The notes: generated by a model from the letters alone, not told the origin. DNA of 64,000 bases from Dirofilaria immitis (GCA_024305405.1 JAKNDB010000092.1:1519501-1583500), one strand, 5' to 3'; shown: positions 50,701 to 64,000, numbered from the stretch's first letter. Translations and numbers: made by a program.

Positions 50701-52950
50701 TCAGTCACTACGAATTTGATATTTTTACCGTGAAATTCATGACGACGAATAAGCACTAATGAAGAGCAACAAATATTTTTGGCTTTACTCTTGGAGACAA
50801 GTGTTTTTCAAAGATAATTCATTTGATGCATCATTATGCACATTTCATTTCATTTCATACTATATTATTAAATTAGAATAAACATTGCAACATTATTTTC
50901 TTTTTCACTTAGTCTTTATGGGAAAGTTGAAAATTAGATTTCAAAAATGAATATTTGAAGATTTTCTTTTAATTGGTCCGAAAATTTAAGCTGTAATTTT
51001 TATAAATACTCGAATTTTTTAATCTCAAAAAAGTTAAAGTTTTTAATTATCAAAATTTTCATTAAAAATTTTCGAATATTCAAGGAAATGTTGATCTGGA
51101 GACAGGTGCAAATGATGTTCTCTTCGAGAAAGGAAATATCAAGTTTTTTAAGGAATTAATTTCCGATTTCTACTGCTTCTGTTTTAGTCAAATCTTGAAA
51201 GTGAATTTTTATCACCTGCTCATGGGAAAAAAACTTAAAAGGTACATTCCGAGAATGAATATGAAACACCTGCATTTAGGACGTTAAGATATCATTGGAT
51301 AAATAAAATATCTTTTAGCTATTCCCATGTTATTTAGGCACTTCTTTTGATTGCTTTACGATTGAAATATGATTTGTCGGAATTAACTTTCACTAAAAAC
51401 TCAGGATATCAAATTGTTTCTGGCATCGAATTTCAAATCGTTCTTGGAATTTCCGATTTTCAACAATCCTGAGAAGCTAAATATTTTTGATGAAAATTTA
51501 AATGTTATTTTCATATTCGGTGAGACATATTAATTGCTCCCATACTACAAATCTGTGATGCAGGCCATAAACATGGGATCACGATTTTCAGTTGAAGATA
51601 AATGAGATCTAATAAATAGTTTTCTGAGAACAAGTTTTCCACAGGAGAAAAATTATTCTTAAACTAGAGTGATTTAAAGCACAGCAAGATAGTAGACTAT
51701 TTTCTTATCTTGCCTCGATGGGGAGAAAAAGAAAAATCAAATCCTGAGATTGTAGTTCAGTGATATTATTGCAGAAGTTGATCGAAATTGAACTTAAAGA
51801 GAATATTTTCTTAACTTAAGAATTTAATTTCCCCTTTATTTTCTCTTCCCTTTCGCTACTATCTCTAATAATTTTATTCTTTTGGATAGGACTTTCCCTT
51901 TTTCCTCATTTAAGAAGCAAATGTTCAGAGTATACCAATCTAATTTTCACTCTCTTTAAAACAATTATTCAGTCATATAATTTTGTATACTGATAATAGT
52001 TGCAGATGTAAAGACGACTAAAAGAAATATAAAAAATAGCAAAATTTTTAATGTTGATGAAATAACTAATTTCAATATTTAGAAAATTCAATAATGTTGA
52101 TATACTAGCCAAATAATAATTTCGATAAGTTCAGGCAATTTTTGAATTGGAAAACTGCCCAGTTATTTAGATAATGCCTGTTTTATCGATTAAAATTATT
52201 CGCTAATAAAGCTTACACAACAGTTTTACGATAAAAGAGATCTTATATGAAAATCGTCGAATAAAGATGCTAATAAATCATTTTGCATAATAACTTATGA
52301 TAAGCTTTGTTAATTGAAGGCAATTGATGGAGTGGCAAAATTCACATTGCCTGACGGGAATCAGTTAAAATCGATTTATGCTACAACTTTTTCATAATTT
52401 ATTTATAATATCATAAATTCATTATTGTAAGATTCATAACTTGGCGGCTTGCTTTATAAGCTACTTATCACATACGGGAAAACTGCGCATAATACCTAAC
52501 TGAATTATCTGTTAATTGAAAAATTATGCTTTGAAATTATTTTTCTACTTAATCCGACCTATGCCAATTTATCTAATTCATTAAAGGCATTTATCAAGTA
52601 AGTTTAACAAATATCATATTAATAAACATATTACTAATTTATACAAAAATTATTTACAAAAATTCATTTTAAATTAACATTTTTTAAAATATCTTCTTAA
52701 TGTTTTTTAAATATGATTTTCTACGAATTTTTGTGAGAAATAAAATTATATTTCCTAGTTATTCATTATGAATACTACCAAAATCATTGTTAGTTATTAT
52801 TATCTGATGATGAGAATAAAACTGCTTTCATTCAATTTTCTCGTAAACATTCCGCCATTTTTTTCAGATGGAAATATTATTACTTTTGGAAAATTAGTAC
52901 TTATCTTTTGGAATTTGCTAGCGATTTAATCCGATGAATTAAAGTTCGCG
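47750..52950. other. AT-rich stretch without a recognised gene
   Basis: Contains AT dinucleotide runs (near 48,627-48,642 and 48,781-48,812) and only chance-like open frames such as 50529-50759 (+). No repeat family or RNA gene recognised. Confidence 0.4.
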
Positions 52951-52956
52951 TCACTG

Positions 52957-54660
52957 ATGACCACAGCATTAGACCGCTGTTGTTGTGGGCTGCTCCATAT
53001 AAAGGTTGTTGACATCAAAAACATTGGCCAGTATTATGTGCTAAAATGAAAAGTTTGAAATGCATTAGTTTATCAATGAGAAAAGTAAGTGTTATCATAG
53101 CATTGCTTGATAACCAAATGGATGCGTCCAAATCTATAATTTTTAGAATATGTTTATAATTACTATCATAAATATTTCAACCAAAGAAGAATAATTTTTC
53201 ATCTGTAGTTATAACGGATTTCTAACAGCATATAAATTTCTTTTGATATCATTTTTATGAAAGCGTAGATGTATGCCTATATCATAATTTAACTTGTGAC
53301 TAAAAGATAATTTTTGTTTTTTATTTTTTTGAAAAAGGCAAAGGAAAGAGATGAAATTGAAAGGAAAAGTTTAAGAATTATCCATTGAAAGGGAATTATC
53401 AAAAATGCAAATTTAATTCTAATCATTTCGCCTTTAGCATTATTTCCATTCAGCTTTAATAGTTTTTTCAAAATTTAGCACGGCACTATTATTGTTGGGA
53501 GCTTTTCATTGCTGTCAACATTAATTAATGCCATTCTATTTTGGTTTAATATCAACCGCACATCACATCACTTTTGCATCGAATTATGCATCATTCTCAT
53601 CGATGTATTTTCTATTATATCGCTATTTTATGGAATACTATATATGCGACCTAATTTTTTGAAACCTTATGTTTATTTCACTGTTAGCGATACTTGCCAT
53701 TTTTTTTCAATCTTTGAATTTAAATATTTCAGAACCGAATTTGGAATTTGTTTTTTCATTTTTGTAATTTTTGGAAGATTATAAGTGGAATAGTTCAGTT
53801 CACTTTTAAAATGAGTCAGATAATTAGTGGAAAAAGTAGAATAAATATCCGAGAAGTTTTAGTCAAGTTAGATATTTGAAATTAGCTAGAATGAGAGTAA
53901 AGTTTAGTTAGATAAGTAAATAGAACCATTTTCTACCAGGTAAGTGAGCAGAAATTTCTATTAAATAAATTAGAATTAATCTCAGTGTCATCTGCAAGAT
54001 ATTAGAGCATAAAACTGCAATGCATATTTCAGCATTTCAAGGATCTGATAAATACTAAACTTTTAGCTAACATGGTGTGTGTTACTAGCCCTCTTATTCA
54101 TTATCTCATTGGTAGAGCTAATAAACGGTGATAAACTTTCTGCCAATATAACCATTTTAATAGCAGATATTTTCAATGTGGCACAACCCAGCATTATGTT
54201 TCGAAATTGTAGGTCTTTTTTAAAATCCTTTTCAATTTCAACTTATATCAATTGGAAATGATGAAGACAAATGCAATAACATTAGATATTTCGATAAAAA
54301 TTCCTTGAACTTTTGAAATCAATAATGCTCTAGTTGTTTATTCGACTGAAACTGATTACAAAATGTAGTTATAAATATAAGTTTCGAATGAAGTATCTTT
54401 TCGTTTTAATATATTGTTTTCGTATATTCTTCTTCATCCTTTGTTTCATCATTTCAAGATTTATTACGACGTTTTTAGCAAGCGAGCTGATTACAATTTT
54501 ATCATTAATTGGTTTATTATTATCAATTGTCTTCAATATTTGGTTTTTACGCGTGATATTTGGATGTTATCAGTGGCTAACAATTCAAATAAAGAAACCG
54601 CTCTATCTCAGCAATCATCACATCTTCACACCACAACTGTTATCACTTTCAGAATCTTAA
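52957..54660 (+). CDS. Small nematode-type multispan membrane protein (LAPTM-like)
   Basis: Exon 1 (52957-53004) starts MTTALDRCCCGLLHIK and splices in phase 0 to exon 2 (53479-53682: HGTIIVGSFSLLSTLINAIL, then CIILIDVFSIISLFYGILYM). Exon 3 begins at 54067 in phase 0 (LTWCVLLALLFIISLVELIN) and may end at 54208. Exon 4 starts near 54459 after a long pyrimidine tract and gives ELITILSLIGLLLSIVFNIW, LRVIFGCYQWL, and a stop at 54660. Four hydrophobic segments of 18-22 residues, a Cys triplet and HxxxGT just before the first span, and a Trp/Tyr-rich end after the last span resemble the LAPTM-like four-span proteins common in nematodes. Localisation to endosomal or lysosomal membranes is inferred from that resemblance only. 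The 3/4 junction is one base out of phase. Confidence 0.6.
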
Positions 54661-56001
54661 GTGTAAATTATGATTTTGTTACTATTACGTTAAAATTTGA
54701 AATGAATCTTCAATTACACTTGTGTATTTCTCTATATTGATATATATCATAATGAAAATTAAAGCATAAAACTTACTTGATAAATTACCACTGAGATATA
54801 ACTTTTCATCATCTACCCATATAATCATTTATTTTAATTATGAATTCATATACTTAAAGAGAGATAAATGAATAGAAACTAGAGCTTATTGTTTACTGAT
54901 AGCAATTTCAATATGCTTTGTGACTTTTAAAGAGAAACATTAGAACGGTCCAACTTATAGCATTTACTTCAATGCTTTTTCTTCTGATAATAATGAATAC
55001 AATAACTGATATTCTGTTGATAACTTCTTCAGTAAAATATCTTGCCTTTCGCAATTGAAGGTCACTATTGATTATTATTTGTATAGTATCACTATTAAAA
55101 TTGTTTATTCACCTTTGAATAAACAATTTTATCAATAACTATTGTACGAAATAATAAATTAATGATAATAAGAAAGTGCTACAGTCTTGTGTTTTTCTTG
55201 CTTATTCATTAAAAACTTAATTTGCTTCATGAATATTCAAGTTAAATTAGCCTTTATCAAAAGTGATTACGAATATTGCTTGTGATAACGAAAAGGAGAC
55301 AATTGATTGAAAGTAATGTGATCTCCCATATATTTTTAAAGAAGTTGATATATTTGAAGAAATTTTGGAAAATGTCCAGCTAATTTGCGAGTAATATGTG
55401 ATATAATGTATATTATTCTTAACATACTTCCATATTTTTTCATTTTATCTTTCTCTATTTTCCTATAAATTTCACTTCAATAGAACATAAAGATTTATTG
55501 ATAATGGAAAATGCATAATTGATCGGTATATAGCAGAAATGTTGAGAAAAGGTCTCTAAAAGTTTTTAAAAAAATTTATTTGAACAAGTTAATTTGAGAA
55601 GTTTAAAAAGTTTAATTAAAGAAATTAAATTAGCGGATTTAAGAAAGAAAAGTCAAGTAAGTCGATTGTACTATTAGTATTTGGATATGAGAACAAAGAG
55701 AAAGGCGCTTGATTTTCATTCTCGAGAAAATTAGTAATATGGCATACCGTAATTTCACCAGCTAAAATATTAAAATTTATCGTATTCAGTATTCAGTAAT
55801 ACTGGAAAATTTTGGAAAAAAGAGATGAAAAGGAAGATATTTCACTGAGATCTATGTATGGGAGAAGTTTGACTACAATGTATGCATCCATTTGTAAATT
55901 ATTTTAATTAAGTTGGAAAGGGAAATCACAGATATCGTCCTTTGTTGTTATTATTATACAATTTTGTAACCAAGGAACTGTGCATTTGTCTGCAGTCTGC
56001 T

Positions 56002-56084
56002 TCATCGCTTATCAAAAAACGTACGCTTGGCTCCAATCTGGTCCATCGTTTATCAAAGAAACGTACGCTTGGCTCCAATCTCGT
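56002..56084. repeat. 41-bp tandem duplication, GC-richer
   Basis: The core acgtacgcttggctccaatc occurs twice, with flanking tcatcg-ttatcaaa and tccatcgtttatcaaa. The minus strand is open through both copies (55926-56225) and repeats the peptide KRWTRLEPSVRF. The block is markedly less AT-rich than its surroundings, but no family was recognised. Confidence 0.85.
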
Positions 56085-57276
56085 CCATCTTTTGTATCTA
56101 TTTAATTCCATTATAGGAATTTCGATCTGATTAGATTTCTCCATGCTTTGCGGTATCACCGATGCCCATAAAAAACTATAAATGAATGAAATCATATTTT
56201 CCTCGGAATATTTTATAATGATCATAATTGATCAATGACTAATACAAATCGCCATAATTACGACAACAATCTGGATCATACTAAAAATTAGAATTTTCTG
56301 AAAATTAGAATTTAAAATTAAAATTAGAATTTTCTGATAAAAAATAAAATAATTTTGTCGATCAGATAAGCAGATTGAAACATGTTCAAAAGAATTTTTA
56401 CTTTTCTTCGTTTTAATTTTTCGAAAACTTTGAAACTATATAATTTTCGCTTTGTGGAAGTTAAGATCATTTATGAGGAAGATTAAATTCTATATATCAG
56501 TAAGATTCGAAAATAATAGTCAAAAAAATATCATAATCATTCTTTATTCTATTTCGGTTTTTTCGCCGAAAAATAACAAAAAAGTCATACCGAATACGAA
56601 AACTAGCGTATATGTCATTTTCATGATTCAAAGTACACAAAGCCTGAAATTGTCATATATGATTGATCCGTTCTATTCATATTCATGAAAAGCAACCTAA
56701 CTTTAATCATAAACATTTTCAATGCAACATAAAATTAGTGATAAAAACACATTCTTCACATTGTTTATTTAATTATAATTCGTTGCAATATCTTTTTCGA
56801 TCAGAATTATATCGTATTTCATATGAATTTCTGAAAATAATTTCAAATTTGAAAACGATATATCAATTCTTCAATCTAATCACTAGCGCGACACATTATT
56901 AATACATTTTGCAGTCCTCTCGGGAAATGAATTTTTAAAGGATCTTTGGCTCATGAAATTATACCTTATCGATTTCTAAACATTCATCAACGCAAAATTT
57001 TCATCATTACTTTTCTTACAGAATAGCAATTTATTCCTGCTCAAATTTCTCTGGATAATTAGCATAGGAAAACCTCGAGGCATAAGCAATACCCTATGAA
57101 ATTGTTATGATAAAAGGCATGTTTTTGCAGTTATCGTAATTTCAAAGATGAAAAAGTTTTAATTTAGATATAATACTTTTTTTTACAGTATTAATTAACT
57201 TGTCAAATTCCTCTTAAACAAAAAAACGCATTTAAATTCCGGACTGATAACACATTTCATTCTGTACTTTATTTGC

Positions 57277-57321
57277 AACAACCGGCATATAAGTACTACA
57301 ACAATCGGCATGTAAGTACTA
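57277..57321. repeat. 23-bp tandem duplication
   Basis: Two copies of caacaaccggcatataagta plus cta, with two differences (atcgg, atgtaag). Confidence 0.8.
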
Positions 57322-57988
57322 AGATTACTTCATTTTGGGATGAATTATCCCATTTTGAAATATAAAATATATCATTAATGCTATAAGAATTATTTCCAAT
57401 AAAAAAATTGTTGTCCTAATCATTGCTAGTGATAATTAAAATAGCTTAAAGTTTTTGTAATCTGGTCACAATCTGGTCCAGTTTGAAACCAGGATTTCAG
57501 TTATTTTGCAAATGAAACTGCAACAATCTTTGTTTCAGCTTTTTCGCCGACTTTTATCATGTTAAAATAACGGCAAAAATTCGAAAACAAAGATTATAAA
57601 AGATTGTGACATATTCAAGATTTGAGTATTTACTTTTCAGCATTTTTTGAATTAATGAAATCTGTTGCGATATGATTGTCATTTATTTATAAAATGAAGA
57701 ATATTAAAATATTATTTTGAATTAAACAATATTAGATATTTTAAAATATAAATTGCTATCATTTTTAAGATGCGAATCGTTACTGTGTACTACACTAGAT
57801 TATAATTGATTAATTTTACAAAAATTGATCGAAGTGAAGTTTGAATGAATAACATTAGTATATATGCTTAGAAGAATTGTATAATTACACGGTTTAAAAA
57901 AAAAATTAATTTATAAGGTATGACAAGCTATGTATCAAATACCGGAGGTATGAACTAGACTTGAGATCCAACTAAAATTTCAAATGAA

Positions 57989-58041
57989 CAGATGGACAGA
58001 TGGATGGATGGATGGATGGATGAAGGGATAGATGGATGGAT
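57989..58041. repeat. GATG tetranucleotide repeat
   Basis: Units of gatg with agatg/aggga interruptions. About 290 bases downstream, at roughly 58,328-58,373, catctatc and ccatccc blocks occur in the complementary orientation, so the two could pair as a loose inverted repeat. Confidence 0.85.
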
Positions 58042-61000
58042 ATTTTGAAAGTCAAAGCACAATATACGAAAATTGCTGCACTATTGATATTCTCCATTAA
58101 ATTTATTAGAAAACTTGATTGAGTGACATACTATTCATAGAAGTATTCGCAAATGTTTCACCATCCACTGTCAACCATTTTATAACAATGCGGAGAGAGC
58201 AAGCGATACGATACGATATGCGAGCTGCTTGCTAATTCACCGCTACTCATTCGCACATTATCGCATATAAATTATTATCCCGTCTTATGCTGTCGCTTCT
58301 CTTTGTTTATTTACTAACCAATTGACATCCATCTATCATCTATCCATCCCAACTCATTCAGTCCCATCCTTTTATGTATATAATAAGTGAAAATTTAACG
58401 TTATGAATTCTCATCACTAATTCAGAAATTTTACGATATATATCAGAAATGTATAAACTTTCATTTTCTCATTTCTTCTAAATTTTGCAGCAAATTAATT
58501 ATTTTTTTCGTGGCCTAGAAAATACCATATTTTTAATTTCAGTATTGTAGCTTGAACTAGAAATATTGGTATTACTGGTATATTAAATGATTCTGATTAC
58601 AAAGAACAAAAAAGAAAATCGAAGCAAAACGATAAAATTAATGCATTCAATAAAGTCTTTTCAAATTTTTAAAAAAAATTTCAAATTCATTAATAACAAC
58701 TAATAAGAATTTTGAATTGAAATTTGATTGAGAAAGAAAATTTTTTTCAAGAAGAAAAATGCTACTTTTAATTAATTAAAAATTCTCATAATGTCAAGTA
58801 GTGCTAATTATTTACTTATAAACATCATCATTTAATACAATGTGAGAGAAAAAAAAGTGATGAAAAAGGGAGACCTGATTAGAAATAAAAGGAAGAATTG
58901 CTTACGAATCAATAATTTTGATTACAATTCTAATACGCTCCGAAATAATTACAATTGAGAATAATGAGATATCTTCAATATCATTTCTATTAATAGTTAT
59001 CGTTATTGCTTCACTGGTCTATTATTCATAAAATACTATTCATAATCAACACAAAGTGAAAAACTTATTTTATTTTCAATATCGAGAAAATCGTAGTCCT
59101 TAAAATAAATAAATAATGTGTAAAATTAGTACTTAATTTTGTGTAAAACTTCAAATGCTTAGGTTTATAAATTTTCTTCAGAACTTCGGTTAATACAAAG
59201 TAATTGTTTGAAAAGGAATTATAAATCTGTTCCACTAATAAGAAATGAAGAGGAATATAATGGACAAGCTTTGCTTATACTAATTCATAATTTCTTATTA
59301 TTAATAATTTCTTTCTTAGTATTTAAAATTTGAATTATAGATACTAAGAAAGAGTAACAAACATAGCATAAGGAAATGCAAAACGATAATATATATATAT
59401 ATATAACTTTTACTTTCTTGCATTAAAATTCATTATTAATTTAGTCGAAATTAATTTATTTCCTTCTCTGAATTTATTTTCAAAAGTTTTAAATTGAGCT
59501 GAAATAATAAATAAATTCAATACATCGATTCTTGAAAAGATTGCTTACTAAATGAATTATTGATTGCTGAAAAAAATTCAAATCTAACGATTGTTTTATT
59601 ATGTTTATTCGCACATCCTATTAGACAATATATCTATGATAAGCAAATTAAGTAAATGATAATATAAAGTGTTCTAGGTTAATAGTAATCAGACTAAAAA
59701 TAAGTAAGACAAGTGGATATGATGAATGTTTTCGTAAGAAGATGATAATTAAATATGGTAATTTATAGCTATTCTCAATGATTATCATGCTAAGAATTAA
59801 AAAAAAAGAGACACGTCTGATTTGAAATTTAATCTTTTCTTCCTTCAGTCTTTAGAAGAAATTATTTTCTAAGATTTAATACTTAATTGGAACAGTTCGC
59901 ATCAGAAAAAAGAATATGCTTGTTTACATAAAATAGCAACTAATAATTATAAAATTGTTATCAAAAAAATTAGTTAAAAAGCAAGTCAAACTTTTACACA
60001 CGGATTGATAAACTTGGAATTATTGTTTGAATTTCAATGATTTTTGCAATGTATTTATGAATAAGTTTCTCCTCCGGTATTTGAAGAAGCATTTATTTTG
60101 TATCCCAATTTCTTTTTCTGAATTCATCTAATTCAGATCATTCTTGGAACTGCAGGTTATTTGAGGAATATAATGGATTTGATCATTATCAATTCATCAA
60201 AAGGTTTTTTTAAGAGCAAATAAGAACAGTAAGAATTGTTTTCAATTTATGCTTTTCCGCTTTTACTTTTTCACCGATAATACCCGACTAGTTAGTGAAC
60301 TTTATAATTTTAAAAGATGGAAAATAACAAATTTGCAATGAATTTTGAAGCATTCTCAAAATGCGAAATAATTAAACATATTTGTAAAATTCTTTCTATA
60401 TACTTAAAGATTTCACGTTAACTGAAACAGATTATAATGGAATAAAGTGTAAAGCATATGAAACACATAAATCAACAAGTTTCGTTCACGAAATCCTTTT
60501 TAATTTGGGCAAAAGAATATCAATTAAAGGAATTTCAATACTCACCATTTATTTTATCAATTTTTCAGCTTGAAATAAAGGAGTATACCATCTGAGAAAG
60601 ATGAAATATCCTATCGAATTTTTTTAATTTGGCAGCAAGTACAGTTTGTCACATTTTGCCGATAGCTGCATCATCCATAATGCATTTAAAAGCGTCGATG
60701 TGAAGCTAAGAGTCTGGTAAATCGTCAGTCAATTTATTGAAAAGTTTATAAACAGGCTATCATTATCACTGCATATAACAGTTGATAACTTCTACGGATA
60801 GTATCACTTATTTATACAATAACAAATACTGAAAAACAATAGATATATTACTAAATATCGAAGATAAAATAAGTTTATCAGATCATCCATACTTCGATGA
60901 ATTCTGACATATCTGTATTTTCATCATTTCATTTTAATTATACATTCTTTTTGATGATTAAGTCAGTGTTGAAACCAATGATTTATTTGCAATATATGTT

Positions 61001-62731
61001 TGCCATCAAATAATGTGACAGATATTTACTATTTCGAATGCTGCATTATCTAAACCAAATTTTTTGAAATTTTAAAAACATAAAAAAGTCGTGCAGAGTG
61101 TGTTAATAATCTCGAAACAAATGCAGATGTTTGTGTATTCTGAAATTTAATGCAAACAAAGCCAAAAATTATTTAATCCTTTAAAATTCTAAAATATCAA
61201 ATGATGATCTTTCAGCTATTATCGGTAAAGAGATACAAATATTGACTTTTCCTTTTCAAAAGCACAATATACATCTTTTCCTGTCTTTTGGTTCAACACC
61301 TACGTATTTTTCGTCCATTTCAAAGAGAAGTAATAAAATGAAATAATTGAAAGTAATTCATGCAGACATTTCAAATTATTAGAAAAGAACATCAATAGTT
61401 CCGTTTCTGAGTTTCAATCAATAACATCAATATTATTATATAATTATTTAAAAATACTGTTATCAATCAGCAGTATATTTCTATATTTTTCGTTTTTTTC
61501 TTTTCTTTTCAACAAAATCTCTTAGTAGCAATCTAAGTCAATAATTGTAATCCAAATTTTGATATTTTATAAGTTGAGAAAATTAAATATATTTTTTTGT
61601 ATGTTACCGAAAAGTTTACTTTTTTTTTGTTGCAGGGGCGATAACGGAGTAGAAGAGATTTATCGAATATATTTACTAAAATGTGTATAGAAATTTCTTT
61701 CTAAAAGAGCAGAGTTTCTCATTGAAATCTTTCCCATCAGATAAGTGAAACATAGAATAAATGAATGTTTAAGAATTAAAAAAATGAGATGTTCATCAGT
61801 AGAATTTATTAAAATTAAAGAGTTTTAATTTCTTTTTCACCTAAAATACAGAATTGTCCAATTTTTTAGCATATTGCATTTCCTGTTAGATATAGCTTAA
61901 TAAATACTCTAAATCGAAATGCTTATCATTGTCTAAACTCTTCTGAATTATAGGCCTGTTATTGATGATATAGGTCCTGTCTAATATTATCAGCGTTGTA
62001 TTACTCAAGAAGATCCTAGTATTGACCATTTAATCATTATTTTAATTCATTCTTTATCACTTTTATTGAATTAGTTTTAATGATTGTAATCCTTTTAATT
62101 TAAAATTAAAATTGCTTGAACTTAAGTTAAATTTTTTGTGGATTCATGCGGACAATATATACGAATAGTTGCATTTTCCACTTTTCTTTCATATCTATTC
62201 ATTTAAAGTGATAATAATAACTACACCTATGGAGGATAATTATTCCCATAATGGCTAATAAGCATACAATGTTTGCTTTTGTTTCGCCTCATCCAAGATA
62301 AAGATGGAATAATAGCGACATTACTGGTGTTTTCCATGAGTTGTAATTCAGAATACTACACTGAAAAAATTCTCGTATTAGATTTCCAAAATTTCACTTA
62401 AAAATTCTAAATTAATTACTTAAATGTAGCGCGCAGACAAAAGGGATAGAAGAGCAAATTCTGTAGTTCTCTTTAGAAGCACAAAGATTTACTATCCAAT
62501 CAATTAATCTAAATGGACAACGCCTTCCATATCATTTCAATTATAGATCGTCTTCTTATATTTGACGCCTATCTGTTACCTGAACGATCTCCACTTCTTG
62601 AATAAAAGTTTATGAACTACATTAGGAATAGAAACATGACTTCTGCATGAGTTCACTGATTCAAAGAATTGAAGGACTTTACGTGAGACAAGGATTTGCA
62701 TCGTGGCTCGATTGTGCTTATTGAATGTTAG

Positions 62732-63038
62732 GTCCAAGTGGTGCATGCACAGGCGATAGGAATGGGGTCGAAGAGTCGGTCTTCAGTTATGGGCAAAGGA
62801 GAGAAGTCGAGGCGATTGTTGGGAGATAGTTCAAGTGGCCGACAGGAACGAATCCATCGTGGAAAGAACAGTTGTCGCAGTAGCACTCCGAGGAAAGCTT
62901 CTACCGGTTGTTCCTCTAAAGTTGTGCCCTCTAAGAAAATGATTCATCATTCGCCAACGTTGAGAAAGTCGAAACCTTCACCGGTTAATGAACTTGATAT
63001 AATGACATTAAATCAGAAGGAGCAACAGTCTAAATCAG
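62732..63038 (+). CDS. Exon of a Ser/Lys/Arg-rich protein, unknown
   Basis: It lies between acceptor gaatgttag and donor TCAG/gttaac, 307 bases, with a clearly non-AT codon mix. The frame reads VQVVHAQAIGMGSKSRSSVM, later RQERIHRGKNSCRSSTPRK, KKMIHHSPTLRKSKPSPVNE, ending NQKEQQSKS. It is strongly basic with many SP/TP and RxxS-type sites, so it is probably a disordered, phosphorylated region. It ends in phase 1 and joins correctly to the next exon. It is not assigned to a family. Whether it continues the plus-strand exons at 35.8-47.5 kb is unknown; the membrane-protein gene in between makes a separate gene as likely. Confidence 0.62.
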
Positions 63039-63671
63039 GTTAACTATTAATTTGCACTTCATATTCTTAAGCAATGTCATTTTCTGGTTTAAATATCTTT
63101 CTATCTCTTCGCAACTTTGTTCTCCTATTCTTTCAATGTAGAAAATAAGATTAATGCATGAAAACTTGAAAAAACTTTTTTCTTGTATAAAAATAGAGAT
63201 AAATAGGCTAGTCGAAGCTGAGTATCCAGTACAGTAAATATCTAATTCTCACAACATTGGTCATATCTTATCATTAAATTTTTATGAAACTTAAGAAATT
63301 CGAAATTAATATTTTACTTTCATCTTTTTCTTGAATTATGTTCCTTTATTTTGATGACTACTACAGTCTATATATACATTTCTTTCGAGTCTTCAAAAAG
63401 TTGTTTCTACTTTTCCGACATATCTCTAAATCAATAATTTCTGAAGAGTAATTAGTGGTCACGACTTACTTCTATGGGCTTCTGAGATTTCAAGATACAG
63501 TTATCAACAAGAGGTTAGGTTTAAGCGAAGAATACTGGTTATTTTGAACTAAAGCTTTATTTCATATTTTCTAACCTAGTTAGTGTGAATATCAAAAAAA
63601 AAAATATCTACACTGGTTTTTTTATTTCATATTTTTTGTTTTTGAGTTGAGAAACATGTAACTGTTTTTAG
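63039..63671 (+). other. Intron between the last two exons
   Basis: Bounded by gttaac and tttttag. No other feature seen. Confidence 0.5.
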
Positions 63672-63697
63672 GAACTCGAGGAAAAGATGGCATTCAA
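63672..63697 (+). CDS. Microexon following 62732-63038
   Basis: Twenty-six bases between tttttag and CAA/gtaagt. Joined to the previous exon it gives G-TRGKDGIQ in frame and leaves phase 0. Both splice sites are near consensus. The gene continues past the right edge of the window. Confidence 0.5.
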
Positions 63698-64000
63698 GTA
63701 AGTGGTTTTCTTATGTTTCAACTGTTTTAATGTTACTTGTTTTATTTTTCTTTAGCAATGGCGTTAATACAATGTGTTTAGAATATTCCAAATGGCATGT
63801 TAGAGTAGTAAGAATTGAGTAGCAGACTGAAGACTTCATGTCGCTGTCTTTCCTTACACTTTTTGAACCGCATTTTGATATTAATAATTGAATAATACCA
63901 AAATGCAATAGAATTTATACTTAGACGTCTTATTGACGTTTTAAGAGTATCCATTTATAGGTCCATCATCATGAGTCTAATCGGTGATTTGTAAATGAGT
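63698..64000 (+). other. Start of the next intron, runs off the window
   Basis: Follows donor gtaagt. No further exon was recognised before the window ends. Confidence 0.4.

Larger units (their letters stand above)
54700..62700. other. Long AT-rich stretch without a recognised gene
   Basis: Apart from three small tandem repeats listed separately and an AT run near 59,388-59,405, nothing was recognised. Open frames at 56452-56688 and 56663-56902 (+) are AT-driven. Confidence 0.4.

Noticed and set aside
50529..50759. 76-codon plus-strand frame
   Set aside because: No motif, splice sites or composition difference from the flanks.

Overview
The window looks like nuclear DNA of a nematode, most likely a filarial or other spirurid worm. 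It is very AT-rich, its genes are cut into short exons with GT..AG introns, some introns are several kb long, and it holds decayed BEL/Pao-type and mariner-type elements. No bacterial operon, ribosome binding site, rRNA, tRNA or CRISPR array was seen. The organism call is an inference from style and gene content. Layout: (1) 2.8-4.8 kb, minus strand: a gene of the IER (immediate early response) family, with the N-terminal IER block, a basic nuclear-localisation patch and the conserved C-terminal block. (2) 5.8-6.0 kb: a long interrupted CAG tract. (3) 13.9-16.0 kb, plus strand: six well-bounded exons of a protein I do not recognise, perhaps preceded by weaker exons at 7.3 and 13.5 kb. (4) 16.5-21.7 kb: a repeat-rich block with a mariner-like fossil, an antisense BEL/Pao pol fragment and LTR-like copies. 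(5) 24-28 kb: a long ATT microsatellite, a possible small Cys-rich gene and a 70-codon ORF. (6) 28.5-42.6 kb, minus strand: a GAP1-family RasGAP (C2-C2-RasGAP-PH), traced through fifteen exons; this is the best supported gene here. (7) Plus-strand coding-looking exons at 35.8 kb (inside the largest RasGAP intron), 45.85 and 47.5 kb. (8) 52.96-54.66 kb, plus strand: a small multi-membrane-span protein. (9) 62.7 and 63.7 kb, plus strand: exons of a Ser/Lys/Arg-rich protein that runs off the window. A recurring feature is that several clear coding exons read correctly only if one base is added, usually in a short homopolymer. This occurs in the RasGAP gene, the IER gene and the 14 kb gene, always in the same direction. 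Assembly error (homopolymer under-calling) is the simplest reading, and automatic gene prediction would break these genes into pieces. On function, the RasGAP would switch Ras-type GTPases off at membranes and the IER protein would be a nuclear growth-response factor. Nothing in the sequence shows that the two act together.
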